This document shows positions 44,355 through 55,090 of a stretch of 64,000 nucleotides of DNA, piece after piece. The stretch lies in contig NZ_PUGF01000002.1 in the NCBI RefSeq assembly GCF_002976435.1, forward strand, positions 124,001 through 188,000, written 5' to 3'. Numbering within the stretch: position 1 is the stretch's first letter; every line of letters starts with the position of its first letter. This DNA is from Solimicrobium silvestre (GTDB taxonomy: Bacteria > Pseudomonadota > Gammaproteobacteria > Burkholderiales > Burkholderiaceae_D). The notes beneath the pieces are model-generated. The model saw only the letters and a list, made by a program, of their open reading frames with translations, did not search any database and was not told the origin of the DNA. A program made the translations under genes and the position numbers.

Positions 44355-47300
44355 ATGACTGATTTATCCATTACCCAAAAATTAACCGAATATAAACCCG
44401 TCAACAAAGTGCGCTTCGTTACGGCCGCTTCCTTGTTTGACGGGCACGACGCTTCGATCAACATCATGCGTCGGATTTTGATGGCGAATGGCGCGGAAGT
44501 CGTGCATTTGGGGCATAACCGTTCAGTGGAAGATGTCGTAACGGCGGCCTTGCAGGAAGACGCGCAGGGTATTGCGATTTCCAGTTACCAAGGCGGTCAC
44601 GTCGAGTATTTTAAATACATGATGGATTTGCTGCGGGCTCGTGGCGGTGCGCACATTAAAGTGTTCGGCGGCGGCGGCGGTGTGATTGTGCCGGACGAAA
44701 TTGCGGATTTACATGCTTATGGCGTAACACGCATTTTTAGCCCTGAAGATGGTCAGCGCATGGGTTTGGTCGGTATGATTTTGGCGATGATACAAGCTTG
44801 TGATATTAATTTGTCGAGCTACGCGCCTACTTCTTTAGCGGCATTGGAAGAGCCTGACATGGGAACCCGCCAACGCAGTTTGGCGCAATTAATTACCGCA
44901 TTAGAAAATGAAGAAGTTGATCCGGCCTTAAAAGCAGCCTTGCACAAGCAGGCGGAAACTAAACGCGTGCCGGTGCTCGGTATTACCGGAACCGGTGGTG
45001 CGGGTAAATCGTCATTGACCGACGAATTAATTCGCCGGATTCGTTTGGATCAAAATGACAGCATCAACATTGCTTTAATTTCGATAGACCCGTCACGCCG
45101 TAAATCGGGCGGTGCCTTGTTGGGCGATCGGATCCGCATGAACGCGATTATGCCTTGGGGCTTAAGTACCGAGCCGCGTGTATTCATGCGCTCACTCGCT
45201 ACCCGTGAAGCAGGTTCGGAAATTTCTCCTGCCTTGCCGGACGTGATTGCCGCCTGCAAAATAGCCGGCTTCGATTTGGTCATGGTAGAAACTTCCGGTA
45301 TTGGTCAGGGCGACGCCGCCATCGTGCAGCACGTTGATACCAGCATGTATGTAATGACGCCGGAATTCGGTGCGGCTTCCCAGTTAGAAAAAATTGATAT
45401 GCTGGATTTTGCTGACTTTGTGGCAATCAATAAATTCGACCGTAAAGGTGCGTTAGATGCACTGCGCGATGTTTCTAAACAAGTACAGCGTAACCACGAA
45501 TTGTGGACCTTAAAGCCAGAACAAATGCCAGTCTACGGCACACAGGCTTCGCGCTTTAATGATGATGGTGTTACCGCCTTATATCAGGGCTTATTGGCAA
45601 AATTAGTTGCGCAAGGCATGCCGCTGCATCCAAGCAAGTTACCTGTTGTTGATTCGCGTTTTTCCAGTGGAAAAAATGTGATTGTGCCACCAGCGCGTAG
45701 CCGTTATCTGGCTGAAATTTCTGACTGCGTGCGCCATTATCATCGCTCCACCGCCAAGCAGGTTGCGTTGGCGCGTGAAAAACAGCAATTGCAAGCTGCT
45801 GCAAAAATGCTGATGAAAGCAGGTAAATCAGTTGATGTGGAAGAGCTGGTGCAAGAGCGCGATAATCATCTGGATGCCAATTCAAAACAATTATTAGCCA
45901 GCTGGCCAGATATGTTGGCCGCTTATTCAGGTGCTGAATATGTGGTTAAAATCCGCGATAAAGAAATCCGTACCAATTTGATTTTTGATACCTTATCCGG
46001 CACCAAAATCCGCAAAGTGGCCTTGCCAAAGTTTGTTGATCACGGCGAAATTTTGCGTTGGCTCATGTTGGAAAACGTACCGGGTTCATTCCCGTTCACG
46101 GCAGGCGTATTTGCCTTTAAACGCGAAGGTGAAGATCCAACTCGTATGTTTGCCGGCGAAGGTGATCCATTCCGTACCAACCGCCGCTTCAAACTGGTTT
46201 CACAAGGTATGCCAGCCAAGCGTTTATCGACCGCGTTTGATTCCGTTACCTTATACGGTGCCGACCCGGCGGTGCGTCCAGATATTTACGGCAAGGTCGG
46301 TAATTCCGGCGTGTCCGTAGCAACGCTGGATGACATGAAAGTGCTGTACGACGGCTTTGATTTATGCGACCCGGCAACCTCGGTTTCCATGACCATCAAC
46401 GGTCCGGCACCGACTATTCTGGCGTTCTTCATGAATACCGCAATTGATCAGCAAATGGATAAATTCCGTACTGATAATAAGCGTGAGCCAAGCGCAGATG
46501 AAGCGGCAAAAATTAAAGCCTGGGTACTGCAAAATGTACGCGGTACGGTGCAGGCCGATATTTTGAAAGAAGATCAAGGTCAAAATACCTGCATCTTCTC
46601 GACTGAATTCTCACTCAAAGTAATGGGCGATATTCAGGAATACTTTGTGCATCATCAAGTGCGTAATTTTTACTCGGTATCGATCTCCGGTTACCATATT
46701 GCCGAAGCGGGCGCGAACCCGATTTCACAACTGGCGTTCACTTTGTCGAACGGGTTTACCTTCGTCGAAGCCTACTTGGCACGCGGCATGCATATTGACG
46801 ATTTCGCGGCGAATTTATCGTTCTTCTTCAGTAACGGCATGGACCCGGAATACACCGTGTTAGGTCGTGTAGCACGCCGTATCTGGGCAGTGGCGATGCG
46901 TGACAAATACGGTGCAAATGATCGCAGCCAAAAACTCAAATACCATATTCAAACCAGCGGCCGTTCCTTGCACGCGCAAGAGATCGACTTCAACGATATC
47001 CGCACTACCTTGCAAGCCTTGATTGCGATTTACGATAACTGTAATTCCTTGCATACCAATGCCTACGATGAAGCAATCACGACGCCAACGGATGATTCAG
47101 TACGTCGCGCTTTAGCGATTCAATTAATTATTAATCGTGAATGGGGCTTGGCGAAAAATGAAAACCCGATTCAGGGTAGCTTCATCATTGAAGAGTTGAC
47201 CGACATCGTGGAAGAAGCGGTATTGAAAGAGTTTGAACGGATTGCTGAACGTGGCGGCGTATTGGGCGCGATGGAAACCGGCTATCAACGCGGAAAAATC

Positions 47301-47639
47301 CAGGAAGAGTCGATGCACTACGAGCACATGAAGCACGACGGTAGCTTGCCGATTATCGGCGTGAATACCTTCCGTAATCCGAAGGCTGGCGACACACCGC
47401 AAAAAATCGAATTGGCGCGTTCTACTGATGAAGAAAAGCAATCGCAATTACACCGTTTGGCAGAGTTCCATGCCAAACATGCTAACGAAGCACCGGCCGC
47501 ATTAGCCGCGTTGCAGCAAGCTGCTATTCTGGATGAAAACGTGTTTGCTCAATTAATGAGCGCGGCACGGGTTTGTTCATTGGGGCAAATTACTACTGCC
47601 TTGTTTGAAGTGGGTGGGCAGTACCGGCGCAATATGTAA
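44355..47639 (+). CDS. icmF: fused isobutyryl-CoA mutase
   Basis: The protein has 1094 residues from the ATG at 44355 (AAGGA eight bases upstream); an ATG at 44346 is in frame but overlaps that ribosome site. Domain order is B12-binding ([16 protein letters not shown], the cobalamin His motif, then [13 protein letters not shown]), a MeaB-type G-protein chaperone ([17 protein letters not shown], then NKFD), and the mutase barrel with [20 protein letters not shown]. It interconverts isobutyryl- and butyryl-CoA (and related acyl-CoAs) with adenosylcobalamin. The LiuR-like palindrome upstream fits valine or leucine catabolism. Confidence 0.96.
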   Translation: MTDLSITQKLTEYKPVNKVRFVTAASLFDGHDASINIMRRILMANGAEVVHLGHNRSVEDVVTAALQEDAQGIAISSYQGGHVEYFKYMMDLLRARGGAHIKVFGGGGGVIVPDEIADLHAYGVTRIFSPEDGQRMGLVGMILAMIQACDINLSSYAPTSLAALEEPDMGTRQRSLAQLITALENEEVDPALKAALHKQAETKRVPVLGITGTGGAGKSSLTDELIRRIRLDQNDSINIALISIDPSRRKSGGALLGDRIRMNAIMPWGLSTEPRVFMRSLATREAGSEISPALPDVIAACKIAGFDLVMVETSGIGQGDAAIVQHVDTSMYVMTPEFGAASQLEKIDMLDFADFVAINKFDRKGALDALRDVSKQVQRNHELWTLKPEQMPVYGTQASRFNDDGVTALYQGLLAKLVAQGMPLHPSKLPVVDSRFSSGKNVIVPPARSRYLAEISDCVRHYHRSTAKQVALAREKQQLQAAAKMLMKAGKSVDVEELVQERDNHLDANSKQLLASWPDMLAAYSGAEYVVKIRDKEIRTNLIFDTLSGTKIRKVALPKFVDHGEILRWLMLENVPGSFPFTAGVFAFKREGEDPTRMFAGEGDPFRTNRRFKLVSQGMPAKRLSTAFDSVTLYGADPAVRPDIYGKVGNSGVSVATLDDMKVLYDGFDLCDPATSVSMTINGPAPTILAFFMNTAIDQQMDKFRTDNKREPSADEAAKIKAWVLQNVRGTVQADILKEDQGQNTCIFSTEFSLKVMGDIQEYFVHHQVRNFYSVSISGYHIAEAGANPISQLAFTLSNGFTFVEAYLARGMHIDDFAANLSFFFSNGMDPEYTVLGRVARRIWAVAMRDKYGANDRSQKLKYHIQTSGRSLHAQEIDFNDIRTTLQALIAIYDNCNSLHTNAYDEAITTPTDDSVRRALAIQLIINREWGLAKNENPIQGSFIIEELTDIVEEAVLKEFERIAERGGVLGAMETGYQRGKIQEESMHYEHMKHDGSLPIIGVNTFRNPKAGDTPQKIELARSTDEEKQSQLHRLAEFHAKHANEAPAALAALQQAAILDENVFAQLMSAARVCSLGQITTALFEVGGQYRRNM

Positions 47640-47688
47640 AGTGGGTGGGTACACCCTTGTGGTGTAGTCAGAGTTTCGCTAGCGACTG

Positions 47689-47726
47689 GCAAAAGGGTTT
47701 GGCTATGAAGAGCCAAACCCTTTTGC
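47689..47726. terminator. perfect 16-bp bidirectional terminator
   Basis: GCAAAAGGGTTTGGCT (47689-47704) and AGCCAAACCCTTTTGC (47711-47726) pair perfectly with a 6-base loop. The A and T runs at the stem base give each strand a GC stem followed by TTTT. It lies between the convergent icmF and M1 peptidase stops and should serve both. Confidence 0.9.
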
Positions 47727-47759
47727 ATTTATGGGGAGCATTGTAAATACCCCCTACAG

Positions 47760-50414
47760 TCACTTATGCGCAGCAAGCCAGGCATCAATCGCAGGCAGGC
47801 GTTGGGAGCGAACTTTGATGTGATAGTTGATGCTGGCAATCGCAGTTTTGGTGCTGCCTAGTGCACTTGGTGTTAAGTGAGCGTTGGCGTAAGCGTTCAG
47901 TTTATCTACCATCGCAGGTTCAGCGGAACCACTGGCGACACGCGGCAGGTAGCGGCTGCGTGAGCTGGCATCGACCAATTTTTCAACTTGGGCTAAATGT
48001 GCGATAGCAAAATCAAAAGCCAAGTCAGGATGCAAATGCGCTACGACGCTAATCATGCCGGCACTATTGGTGGCACCAGGCTCGTCGCTGATCGCTATTT
48101 CTAATGCGCGAGTAGCTAAAGCGGGGTCTTTACTGGTGGCGATTAAATAGAAAAGCTGATCTTTCATCATCGCGGATTTTTCCGTTTGAGCCGCCGCATG
48201 TAATTTTTCCCACGTAGCTGCGTCGGCATGCAACGCAATCACACTCATAATTACTTTGCGCAATTCAACCGGGAAGGCAGTCGGGTCGGAGGCGGGTGCG
48301 GCATACCGACGATTTGCTTCGTTGATCGTTGCCGGGTCATTGAGCTGGCTTAAGGTGGAAATTAATTGCTGGCGTAAATTAATGATGGCTGACGTGTCGT
48401 CGGCGTGTGCATTCCAGCTTATCTTAGCCATCACCGGTGTTAAGCGGGCGATGGCGAATTTGTCAAATTGCTGTTGGCGCAGTGGATCTGCCTGATAAGC
48501 TTGGTGGATCGAACTGTAGGTGTTGGCGATGCGGTTCCATATCTGCGGGTCAGCGGTTAGCGGTGTGACGTTAGCCAAGTCCAGGAAGTCGGACATCGGC
48601 TGCAAACCGGCCAGCCCCAGCGACCATGCATCCGACATTAAACCGAGTTGGTCTATCGGTGTAATCGTCGCAAAATTGGCAGCTAATGCGGCAAATTGAG
48701 TCGGTGTGTACAGCGTGCGGAAATAGCCGGTTTGTCCTGCGTTAATCAACACCGGGCCACAACCGGCCAGCTGTATTGTCCCTTTGCCGTCCGCCACCAA
48801 GGTTTGCGCAGGTGCTGCGCCCAGCACTTGTGCGGTAACAGGTACGTGCCATGTCAGTGATTTTTTATCTAAATGGTCGCGACTGAATTCTGCCTGGGTC
48901 AGGTTGACGCTGGTAGTACCGTTGGCGCAGCTAACCTCGCCCATTTTAATCATCGGGATGCCAGGTTGCAGCGTAAAGTCATGCGCAATTTCGCTGATCG
49001 GTTTATTGGTAGCCTTTTCAATCGAATGCCAAAAATCATCCGACGTGGTGTTGCTGTACGCATGTGCTTTCATGTAAATGCGCACACCGTCGCGCCACGC
49101 GTCAGAACCTACGTAGCCCTCTAACATATGAATCACCGATTCACCTTTTGAGTAGGTGATTTCATCAAATGCCTGACTGGCTTGTTCGACGGTATCGATG
49201 CGTTGCACGATAGGGTGCGTGGTCGATAAAGAATCTAATCCCATCGCCGATTCATGCACATCGACTACACCGAGTTTGGTATTCCATTCTGGATGCAGAC
49301 GTTCTGTCATGCGGTTTTCCATCCACGAAGCAAAGCCTTCGTTGAGCCATAAATCATCCCACCAGCGCATGGTTACTAAATCGCCAAACCATTGATGTGC
49401 CATTTCGTGCGCAACGATGATGAAGGAAACTTCTTTGTCGCCTTGAGTTGAAATGGATGGGTCAAGCAGCATGCCGTGTTCAAAGGTAAAAATGGCGCCC
49501 CAGTTTTCCATCGCTGAGAAAAATTGGCTGCTGCCCGGTGCGGCAACGTTGTCTAATTTAGGCAGCGGAAAGCGCACGCCAAAGTAATCGTTGTATTCAT
49601 GCAGAATCGCTTTTGATGCGGCCAGTGGAAACGCCGCTTGCGAGAGCGAGCCCTTTTGTGTGATCACACCGACTTCAGTACCGTCGATGCTGTCGGTGGC
49701 ACGTTCAAAATCACCTAAGCCGAAAAATAGCAGGTAGGTCGACATTTTAGGCGTCATGCCAAAATTGATGACGCTGCGCCCATCCGGTAAATCGGTTTTG
49801 CTGGTGATTGGCATATTGCTTACCGCCATTTGCGTGCTCGGCACCGTCACTTCTAACGCGAAGGTGGCTTTGTAAGCCGGTTCATCCCATGACGGAATTA
49901 AGCGACGTGCATCGGAGTTTTCAAATTGGGTGTAAATAGCGCGTTTGTGGCCAGCGGCGGTGTCGTAATCAACTGAAAACAGGCCATTTGCCTGAGTGCC
50001 GATGACGCCGGTGTAGGCAATGTCTAACGTATAGCTGCCTTTGGCAATCGGGTGCGCGAAGTGAAAAGTTGCGGTTTCTTCCTCTGCATTCACACTTATT
50101 TTGCTGGCCTTCAACGCAGCTTTGCCATGTGCCGAACTCAATAGCACCTGTTGAAAAGCTAGGTCGCTCGCGTTCAGGGTGATGCTGGAAGTCGGTTTCA
50201 GTACGTTAATGCTGATCTTGATGTTGGCGCTAAAAGTAGCCGCAGCCGCATTTGGTGTTAGTGACAGTGCGTAATGCGTCGGGCTAACTGTGCGTGGAAG
50301 CTGAGTTGTGGTTTGTGTTTGCGGAGTGCTTGTAACTGCCGAATTGGCAAATACAGGAGCGCAAGAAAAGCCGACCAGTGCGAGAACGGCGGCAGAAATT
50401 AAATGGCGGTGCAT
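47760..50414 (-). CDS. M1-family metallo-aminopeptidase
   Basis: The protein has 884 residues from the ATG at 50414 (AAAGG upstream); a start at 50453 would spoil the signal peptide. The signal is LISAAVLALVGFSCAPVFAN. The exopeptidase motif SAMENWGAIF and the zinc site HEMAHQWFGD (His336, His340), with the third ligand in NEGFASWMEN, are intact. A C-terminal ERAP1-like helical domain follows. The enzyme removes N-terminal residues from peptides in the periplasm or outside. It fits the peptide-scavenging theme with ggt. Confidence 0.94.
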   Translation of the reverse strand: MHRHLISAAVLALVGFSCAPVFANSAVTSTPQTQTTTQLPRTVSPTHYALSLTPNAAAATFSANIKISINVLKPTSSITLNASDLAFQQVLLSSAHGKAALKASKISVNAEEETATFHFAHPIAKGSYTLDIAYTGVIGTQANGLFSVDYDTAAGHKRAIYTQFENSDARRLIPSWDEPAYKATFALEVTVPSTQMAVSNMPITSKTDLPDGRSVINFGMTPKMSTYLLFFGLGDFERATDSIDGTEVGVITQKGSLSQAAFPLAASKAILHEYNDYFGVRFPLPKLDNVAAPGSSQFFSAMENWGAIFTFEHGMLLDPSISTQGDKEVSFIIVAHEMAHQWFGDLVTMRWWDDLWLNEGFASWMENRMTERLHPEWNTKLGVVDVHESAMGLDSLSTTHPIVQRIDTVEQASQAFDEITYSKGESVIHMLEGYVGSDAWRDGVRIYMKAHAYSNTTSDDFWHSIEKATNKPISEIAHDFTLQPGIPMIKMGEVSCANGTTSVNLTQAEFSRDHLDKKSLTWHVPVTAQVLGAAPAQTLVADGKGTIQLAGCGPVLINAGQTGYFRTLYTPTQFAALAANFATITPIDQLGLMSDAWSLGLAGLQPMSDFLDLANVTPLTADPQIWNRIANTYSSIHQAYQADPLRQQQFDKFAIARLTPVMAKISWNAHADDTSAIINLRQQLISTLSQLNDPATINEANRRYAAPASDPTAFPVELRKVIMSVIALHADAATWEKLHAAAQTEKSAMMKDQLFYLIATSKDPALATRALEIAISDEPGATNSAGMISVVAHLHPDLAFDFAIAHLAQVEKLVDASSRSRYLPRVASGSAEPAMVDKLNAYANAHLTPSALGSTKTAIASINYHIKVRSQRLPAIDAWLAAHK

Positions 50415-50536
50415 CGAATGACCTTTGTAGTGGAATGTGCAAGGGGGCAACATTACGCCTTTTTCTTACTGGCGGCAAGGCAAGAGCGTGCTTGAAAAAA
50501 TAATTGTTTTTGAGGGATTTTTTTCGTTAATTAGTT

Positions 50537-50580
50537 GTATACGGGCAAAAAAACGACAGTATACTTGCCCAAAAAAAACA
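50537..50580. repeat. 22-base imperfect direct repeat in a promoter region
   Basis: GTATAC recurs at 50537 and 50559, each followed by a GC triplet zone and a run of seven or eight A bases then C. GGGCAA (50543) and TTGCCC (50565) are also inverted. It lies between the divergent M1 peptidase and the 114-residue gene at 50649. Confidence 0.45.
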
Positions 50581-50648
50581 TTTAGCTCATCCTGTTTGGT
50601 TCACCTTAATTCGCTTTTAGTGTCTGTTAAATAGATCGCTGTAATACC

Positions 50649-50993
50649 ATGAATTTGCAAACGAGATTAAAAAACAAGCTGCGTACTGTGCTGAGAATCC
50701 GTACGGAGCGCGTACTGCCGCCGCCCGGGCCGCAGCCAAAAATTGGCAGCAGCATTGTGCGTGACAGGTTGCGAATCCGGTTGAAATATCCCGTCACCAG
50801 CGAACAGTGGGAATGGTTTACGGCGCATGGCTGGCGCACAGTGGACATGCGCACCAACCGGCGTGAATACGCTTCGGTATCCGACAAAGTGTTGGTCAAG
50901 CTGCTACATATGAATGGTGTTGAGCGCGATGTATTGCATCTCCGTCTGGTTAACAAAGGCAGTCAGGAAAACAAGGCTAATAACGTTGAATGA
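50649..50993 (+). CDS. small basic protein of unknown function
   Basis: The protein has 114 residues, strongly basic at the N-terminus (MNLQTRLKNKLRTVLRIR). The middle, RDRLRIRLKYPVTSEQWEWF then TAHGWRTVDMRTNRR, looks like a compact globular domain with aromatic residues. No family recognised and no clear Shine-Dalgarno. A minus-strand frame (50627-50956) competes but has an implausible composition. Its last 17 bases overlap the 3' end of the broken binding-protein gene on the other strand. Confidence 0.6.
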   Translation: MNLQTRLKNKLRTVLRIRTERVLPPPGPQPKIGSSIVRDRLRIRLKYPVTSEQWEWFTAHGWRTVDMRTNRREYASVSDKVLVKLLHMNGVERDVLHLRLVNKGSQENKANNVE

Positions 50994-51774
50994 ATTGTTG
51001 GTATTTAATCTGGTCACTTTTTAATCGCGCCAGCTGAAGGTCATAGGCTTGCATCAATGCATTGATATTGGGATAGCGGGTAGTGCTGTAGGTGGATGCA
51101 TCCGAGAAGGCGTTGGGATAAGGTTTTGTGAATAAAATCCAATCGTAATAGGTAACATTTGCTAATTTCATGCTCCGAATCATATAGGTTCCGAGGACCA
51201 GTGGAGTTGGGAATAACTGAATGTGCCCAGCCTCTAGTTTTCTTAGATTAGTGGCTGCATCAGTGGCCGGATCTAGCTGCGCATCGTAATGTTGATGCGC
51301 CCGGTCTGGCGAAGGAAACGCTTCCCAAAAATTGGGGTAATAGGCATTGTTATAGACAATACCGATCAACAAACCGGAGCGCCTTACGTCGTCATAATTA
51401 TGTAGTGGGTAAGCAGCTTTGGTTTTCTGATTGGTCATGAAGACGAAATCGGCTTTCCAAACCCAGTTTTTGGGCCAATGTACGTAATGCGCCCGCTCTT
51501 CAGTATAAGAAACATGTAAGCCGACATCAGCCTGACCGCTTTTGAGCATGTCCCAGGCACGTGCCTATGGAACCAGTTTAATTTCATAGGAAATACCTAA
51601 ACTATCAAAGACCGCTTTCGCAATATCTACATCGAATCCGGTTACATTACCTTTATCCATAAATGTTGCAGGTGCATAATCTTCCGCAACAATCACCAAA
51701 GGCCGTGTTTGCGCGGCAACTAATTGTAGGTAAGCGCATAAGCAAAAAAGTATGGTTGCCTTAATTAATTTCAT
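50977..51774 (-). pseudogene. solute-binding protein (family 3) interrupted by one amber codon
   Basis: The N-terminal 69 codons encode a signal peptide (LIKATILFCLCAYLQLVAAQ) and the opening of a periplasmic amino-acid-type binding protein (LVIVAEDYAPATFMDKGNVT, GFDVDIAKAVFDSLGI). After LVP a TAG (complement of 51565-51567) stops the frame, and the same frame continues as ARAWDMLKSGQADVGLHVSY to the normal end. Family members usually have Trp here, so TGG to TAG is the likely change. Total length, 265 codons, is normal. It could be a pseudogene, a sequencing error or a suppressed stop. Confidence 0.85.
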
Positions 51775-51973
51775 TGAATGCTTGATTTACTTTGCCATGT
51801 TGAAAGTTGCTCAATAGGGTGAGTTTATTCAAGCGAGTGAAATGTGCAAGGGCTGGGTGTAAATACACTGAAGACAAAGTGGCAGATAGGTTTTTAATGC
51901 CCCAAAATTAGGAATGTAAAGTAGCTAAAGTTAGCACAAGTTTGGATTTCAACATTCACCTGAGGATAAATTT

Positions 51974-52408
51974 ATGGCAACATCAACCGGTTGGTTTTAT
52001 TGGGCAATTCTGTCGGCCATTTTCGCGGCGCTAACCGCTATCTTTGCCAAGATCGGTATCCAGGGCGTTGATTCGGATCTGGCAACCCTGATTCGGACTG
52101 CGATTATCGGCGTGGTGCTGTCGGCGTTCGTTGCTTGCACCGGCAAGTGGTCCAACCCCCTCGATCTTTCTATGAAAACCTGGTTGTTCCTTGGCTTGTC
52201 CGGTTTAGCCACGGGAGCCTCTTGGGTGTGTTACTTCCGGGCGCTCAAAATAGGCGAGGCATCCAAGGTCGCACCGGTAGATAAATTCAGCCTTGTTCTG
52301 GTAGCCGTGTTCGCATTTGCGTTTCTGGGTGAAAGGCCGTCGTTGCGTGATTGGGTGGGCATTGCGATGGTCGCTGGTGGCGTTCTGTTGCTGGCTTTTA
52401 AACGCTGA
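51974..52408 (+). CDS. half-size EamA-family (DMT) transporter
   Basis: The protein has 144 residues with about five hydrophobic spans and a single EamA domain; most family members carry two (about 300 residues). LSAIFAALTAIFAKIGIQGV and the end FAFLGERPSLRDWVGIAMVA are typical. Half-size members act as dimers. The cargo is unknown. A weak GAGGA-type sequence precedes the ATG. The gene stands alone. Confidence 0.88.
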   Translation: MATSTGWFYWAILSAIFAALTAIFAKIGIQGVDSDLATLIRTAIIGVVLSAFVACTGKWSNPLDLSMKTWLFLGLSGLATGASWVCYFRALKIGEASKVAPVDKFSLVLVAVFAFAFLGERPSLRDWVGIAMVAGGVLLLAFKR

Positions 52409-52444
52409 CGGTGGAGTAAAAGGTTTCATGATGCATGCAGCATG

Positions 52445-52470
52445 CCTGCGGAATGGCATCGCCATGCAGG
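52445..52470 (+). terminator. bulged hairpin downstream of the EamA gene
   Basis: CCTGC and GCAGG, then ATGGC and GCCAT, pair with a GGA bulge and an ATC loop. A TTTTT run follows ten bases later. The 307-base gene-free stretch 52409-52715 holds nothing else I can support. Confidence 0.45.
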
Positions 52471-52715
52471 GCGAGTATGTTTTTCAAAATTAATTGAGCG
52501 CAATAATTCGATTTAATTGAATTAATCGTGACTTTAAAACGACAGGAACTGCCAGATTGAACACCAACTGTTGACTTACAAATAATAAATACAGTTTAAT
52601 CCATGAGCGATGGCAATGAGCTTGTTAGAAGCCGGTCAGCGCGGAGTCGGCGTAATCCAGACGATCGTTTTCTGCCTCATTTGAGAAATCTTTGACAATC
52701 TTTTTAAAGGCAATC

Positions 52716-53129
52716 ATGCGAAAATTATTTGCGTTACTGTTCCTGATTTTTAGTAGTCAAGCTTTTGCTAATTGGGATAAGGTCTCATCAGTTGCTGCAT
52801 TTTCTAATGATGAGGGTAATGAATATTACTGGGATTTAAGTACATTACGGCAGCAAGGGCATACATTCAAAATCTGGACGATGTTGGACACGAAATCACC
52901 AACCGACAGCAATTTTGAATCCGGAAAAAAAGTCCAATCGGTACGAAAATTTATTGAAATAGATTGTGTCGAAAAAAATCAAAGAATGCTTTCTTATGTT
53001 GAAAACGCCGGGCTGGGCGGTACGGGAGCCACAATTTATAGTGAGTCAATAACTAGCCCCTGGAATCCTTTCACACCACATTCGTGGACAGACTTCCTGT
53101 ATCAAAAATTCTGCAGAAAACAAAAGTAG
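52716..53129 (+). CDS. surface-adhesin E-like secreted protein
   Basis: The protein has 137 residues from the ATG at 52716 (AAAGG upstream); the frame from 52692 starts with TTG and is rejected. The signal peptide is RKLFALLFLIFSSQAFAN. The mature start WDKVSSVAAFSNDEGNEYYW followed by DLSTLRQQGHTFKIWTMLDT matches the small surface-adhesin E-like group common in betaproteobacteria. Two cysteines (EIDCVEK and QKFCRKQ) may form a disulfide. Its true role is unknown despite the family name. Confidence 0.78.
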   Translation: MRKLFALLFLIFSSQAFANWDKVSSVAAFSNDEGNEYYWDLSTLRQQGHTFKIWTMLDTKSPTDSNFESGKKVQSVRKFIEIDCVEKNQRMLSYVENAGLGGTGATIYSESITSPWNPFTPHSWTDFLYQKFCRKQK

Positions 53130-53388
53130 CGTGAACAAGGAGTGACGCGGGCAATGCATCGTTTGGGTGTAATGCGCGACGATGGCCTAGCGATTGAACT
53201 CAATCCCAGGCCATTTGCATTGGTGGGAAAAGGTAGCCGCCTTGGGGTTCGAAGGCGCAACAAAGAAGTTAGAGGAATTAGGAAATTTCATCCAAGGCTG
53301 GCATAGCCTGCGGTTGAGATTCGTGAGTGAATGAAAGATTCAACTCAATCCAACATCTGATACAAGATCAAGTTTGAGCTAACAAAAT

Positions 53389-55026
53389 TTAATGCTGCAA
53401 ATTGGTCGCCTTAACAGGTAGCGTCAAAATAAACGTTGTACCTACCTTCAGCTCGCTATCGACATGGATCTTGCCGCCCAATACGCCGCAGACAATGTTG
53501 TGCGAGATATGCAGGCCGAGGCCGGAGCCGCCTTTGCCGAATTTAGTAGTGAAAAATGGATCGTAGATGCGGCTTAAATTGTCCGGACTGATGCCACATC
53601 CGTTGTCATGCACTTTGATCTCGATGTGTGAATCCGACAGAGTGCGGGCGCTAATTGAAATGATGCCGGGGTCATTACCTGATTCGCGCTGATCGAAGCC
53701 GTGAATCAACGCATTGTTGATCAGGTTGGTGAGCACCTGACCTAAGGGGCCGGGGTAGCTGTCCATCATAATCTCGGGCGGAATATCTTGCTTAATCAGA
53801 TGCGGGCGTTTTTTAATCGCCGGTTGCAGCGTGAGTATAATTTCGGAAATCACTTCAGCTAAAGCAAAGCGCCGCGCGCCGGAGGTGGTGCGGTCTACCG
53901 CGACTTGTTTAAAGCTGGCAATCAGGCTGCCAGCCCGGTCCAGATTTCGCTGCAAAATGTCGGCACCTTCTTGCATTTGTGCCAGATACATTTTAAGGCT
54001 GGCGCGCGAAACTCCATTCACGCTTTTGGCTTCGAATGCCTTGCTAAATTCAATCAAGGTACTTGCCGCCATAATGCCGTTACCAATCGGGGTGTTCAGT
54101 TCATGCGCAATGCCTGCGACTAATGATCCGAGCGCAGCCAGTTTTTCATTAAAGATTAAATCTGCCTGTGCCTGATTCAAGGTTTCTATCGTGAGCGCTA
54201 ATTCACGATTGGTATCTTGCAGTGCATTGGTGCGTTCAATCAACGACTCGCGCATAGCACTCATGGAATACAGCAAGCTGGAATGGTCGTTGGAGTCCAG
54301 TGCAATGAAGGATGAGAGGTCGCCCAAGGCGATTTTTTTAGCGATCGATACCGCATAATCAGGCTCACCACCGAGTTGTTTTAACAGCGATCTGGTAATG
54401 ATCACGGTAATGCCGATACTCAAAACAATCGCTAGCGCTGACAATATAAACATGAGTTTGCGTGCTGAAAAATAGGTGTCTTCTACTTCTTTGCTGGCCA
54501 GTGTCATCAGGTTGATTTGATCGGCCCGTAGTTTTTCCAGTAGCTCAAAATAGATATCTTGGTAGCCGTTTAAATCGACTAGCAGTAAATTCCTGGCTTC
54601 CCCCATTTTGTGTTCTGCCACCAGATGAATAAAATCTTCTTGATTGACGAGGTAGGCGGAATGGACGATTTTGATTTCATTGAGTAACTCTTTGGAATCG
54701 GGGTCGGTCATCTTTAATTGTACTTGTTCTAATTCAGCGGCCATATTGATTTTGGCCTTATTGATTTCATTTAACTGGTCTTGTAAATGCGCCTGATCAT
54801 TAAAAATTAAGGTATTGCGCATCTCCCTTGCGATGATGTTGAGGTCATTGCTGAGTTGGTTGACGACGATGGTGGCAGGGTATTTTTCTCTTAAGGTCGC
54901 GTCGGTGATTCTGCTCAAACTACCTAGCTTATAGATCCCAAAAAAGGCAACAACAATCAATAGAGCGACTACCGTGCCGTAGCTCCATGTTAAGCGTTGA
55001 CCAATTGTGGATTTCGGGAATCTCAT
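53389..55026 (-). CDS. membrane sensor histidine kinase with four-helix sensor
   Basis: The protein has 545 residues. Span one (YGTVVALLIVVAFFGIYKLG, residues ~15-34) and span two (LMFILSALAIVLSIGITVII, ~190-212) enclose a periplasmic four-helix-bundle domain of about 155 residues. HAMP follows, then a coiled coil and the box GIAHELNTPIGN (His308). The ATPase has VHDNGCGIS and GKGGSGLGLHI. No response regulator is adjacent. The gene lies 64 bases after a sugar-binding-protein gene with no permease, so the kinase probably reads the liganded binding protein. Confidence 0.92.
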   Translation of the reverse strand: MRFPKSTIGQRLTWSYGTVVALLIVVAFFGIYKLGSLSRITDATLREKYPATIVVNQLSNDLNIIAREMRNTLIFNDQAHLQDQLNEINKAKINMAAELEQVQLKMTDPDSKELLNEIKIVHSAYLVNQEDFIHLVAEHKMGEARNLLLVDLNGYQDIYFELLEKLRADQINLMTLASKEVEDTYFSARKLMFILSALAIVLSIGITVIITRSLLKQLGGEPDYAVSIAKKIALGDLSSFIALDSNDHSSLLYSMSAMRESLIERTNALQDTNRELALTIETLNQAQADLIFNEKLAALGSLVAGIAHELNTPIGNGIMAASTLIEFSKAFEAKSVNGVSRASLKMYLAQMQEGADILQRNLDRAGSLIASFKQVAVDRTTSGARRFALAEVISEIILTLQPAIKKRPHLIKQDIPPEIMMDSYPGPLGQVLTNLINNALIHGFDQRESGNDPGIISISARTLSDSHIEIKVHDNGCGISPDNLSRIYDPFFTTKFGKGGSGLGLHISHNIVCGVLGGKIHVDSELKVGTTFILTLPVKATNLQH

Positions 55027-55090
55027 GAGGGAATTTTAAAAATGCACAAGGACGTACCCACCCGAATCGAGGTGCCTGACTCTCTTCGCG

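Noticed and set aside
50627-50956. Minus-strand frame opposite the 114-residue gene
   Set aside because: Its Ser/Arg/Cys-rich composition is typical of an antisense shadow; the plus frame has better protein character.
53194-53334. A 46-codon TTG-led frame (HWWEKVAALGFEGATKKLEE inside) in the spacer after the surface-adhesin-like gene
   Set aside because: The composition looks protein-like, but there is no ribosome site, no ATG and no family I recognise. It may be a gene remnant; too short to annotate as a CDS.
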